Positions 63,594 to 64,000 of a stretch of 64,000 nt of DNA are shown here, one piece after another (within the stretch, counting starts at the first letter, position 1; each line of letters starts with the position of its first letter). The notes under the pieces were generated by a model. The model searched no databases and was not told the origin of the DNA. It saw nothing but the letters and a program-made list of their open reading frames with translations. The translations under genes and the position numbers were made by a program. Source of the DNA: Myxococcota bacterium (lineage in GTDB: Bacteria > Myxococcota_A > UBA796); the NCBI GenBank assembly GCA_029251165.1, contig JAQXDW010000067.1, positions 177,661 through 241,660 of the forward strand, in the 5' to 3' direction.

Positions 63594-64000
63594 ATGCGTC
63601 TCATCCCCTTCTTGGTCCTGACCCTCGCCTGCCGCACCGGCGACAAGCTCGAAGAGGAAGTGCTCGACACTGGCGGCGTGGTCGAGGCTGTCGATGCCGA
63701 TGCCGATGGCTATGACGCGGAAGAGGACTGCGACGACGCCAACTCGATGGTCAACCCGAGCGCGTCTGAGATCTGCGATGGGGTCGACAACAACTGCGAC
63801 GGCAGCGTAGACGAGGACGTCACCTCGACCTTCTACGCTGACGTGGATGATGACGGCTTCGGCAACGCAGAGCAGACTGCTGAGGCCTGCGAGAAGCCCG
63901 ACGGCTTCGTGCCGATCGGCAGCGACTGCGACGACACCAACGGTGAAGTCTACCCGTCGGCTCCCGAGCAATGCGACGGCGTCGACAACGACTGCGACGG
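63594..64000 (+). CDS. Lipoprotein with MopE-like metal-binding repeats, partial
   Basis: 135 codons before the right edge. Lipobox LTLAC after a short hydrophobic start, then a linker and tandem segments of the putative metal-binding type: DADADGYDAEEDCDDAN, EICDGVDNNCDG, and again DVDDDGFGN, SDCDDTN and EQCDGVDNDCDG. These Asp/Cys-rich repeats bind Ca or Cu in the MopE family and are very common in surface proteins of Myxococcota. The protein continues beyond the window. Confidence 0.85.
   Translation, partial: MRLIPFLVLTLACRTGDKLEEEVLDTGGVVEAVDADADGYDAEEDCDDANSMVNPSASEICDGVDNNCDGSVDEDVTSTFYADVDDDGFGNAEQTAEACEKPDGFVPIGSDCDDTNGEVYPSAPEQCDGVDNDCD

Overview
The window reads as one contiguous piece of a high-GC genome from the Myxococcota / former Deltaproteobacteria. 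The evidence is the mixture of gene families: several eukaryote-like Ser/Thr kinases (two of them degenerate), an AgmX/PglI-type zinc-ribbon membrane protein, many lipoproteins with acidic Asp/Gly/Ser/Thr linkers, and a lipoprotein with CDGVDNNCDG metal-binding repeats at the right edge. A complete sodium-pumping NADH:quinone reductase (Nqr) operon suggests a marine or salt-exposed lifestyle. I see no rRNA, tRNA, CRISPR array, insertion sequence or phage gene.

Layout. 0-14.5 kb: signalling block with three kinase-like proteins, an inositol-monophosphatase-family enzyme, a sigma-32-like factor, a GMC oxidoreductase with its Tat-exported small subunit, and a UbiA-type prenyltransferase. 14.5-18 kb: a lipoprotein, a peroxiredoxin-like protein without its catalytic Cys, and the AgmX/PglI-like protein followed by a clear terminator. 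18-25 kb: typA translationally coupled to rmlA- and rmlC-like sugar-nucleotide genes, a GDSL hydrolase, and a sulfatase-fold lipoprotein. 24.7-29.5 kb: a selenoprotein candidate, a NADAR N-glycosidase, a cyclic-nucleotide-binding protein and three glycosyltransferases. 29.9-42.2 kb: an unusual enzyme cluster with four radical SAM proteins (two with cobalamin-binding-type N-termini), two paralogous Fe(II)/2-oxoglutarate-oxygenase-like proteins, a methyltransferase, a Rieske oxygenase, a thioredoxin/FGE fusion and two unrecognised proteins. 42.4-53.4 kb: two alpha/beta hydrolases, MazG-like enzyme, lipoproteins, an MFS exporter, a TMTC-like membrane protein, glyoxalase II and a TatD-like hydrolase. 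53.4-55.9 kb: an ABC importer of the nitrate/sulfonate type. 56.1-63.5 kb: nqrABCDEF-apbE-nqrM.

The most important observation is that this organism appears to insert selenocysteine, and that two selenoprotein genes here would be truncated by ordinary gene calling. (1) At 24729-25109 a DCC/DUF393 thiol-disulfide oxidoreductase has UGA at both cysteine positions of its DGDCxxC signature, giving DGD-U-GF-U-RR; a perfect 8-bp stem with loop UGGGUCA lies just after the second UGA. (2) At 33587-32058 (minus strand) a single in-frame UGA (codon 43) lies at the first active-site Cys position of a thioredoxin-like domain fused to a formylglycine-generating-enzyme domain; a perfect 7-bp stem with a GGUC loop lies 17-34 nt downstream, and the true start overlaps the preceding methyltransferase stop as ATGA. 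Both loops carry the GGUC tetranucleotide known from the E. coli fdhF SECIS. UGA is otherwise a normal stop in this window, so general recoding is not the explanation. The second selenoprotein sits inside the radical SAM/oxygenase cluster, which looks like an undescribed biosynthetic or modification pathway.
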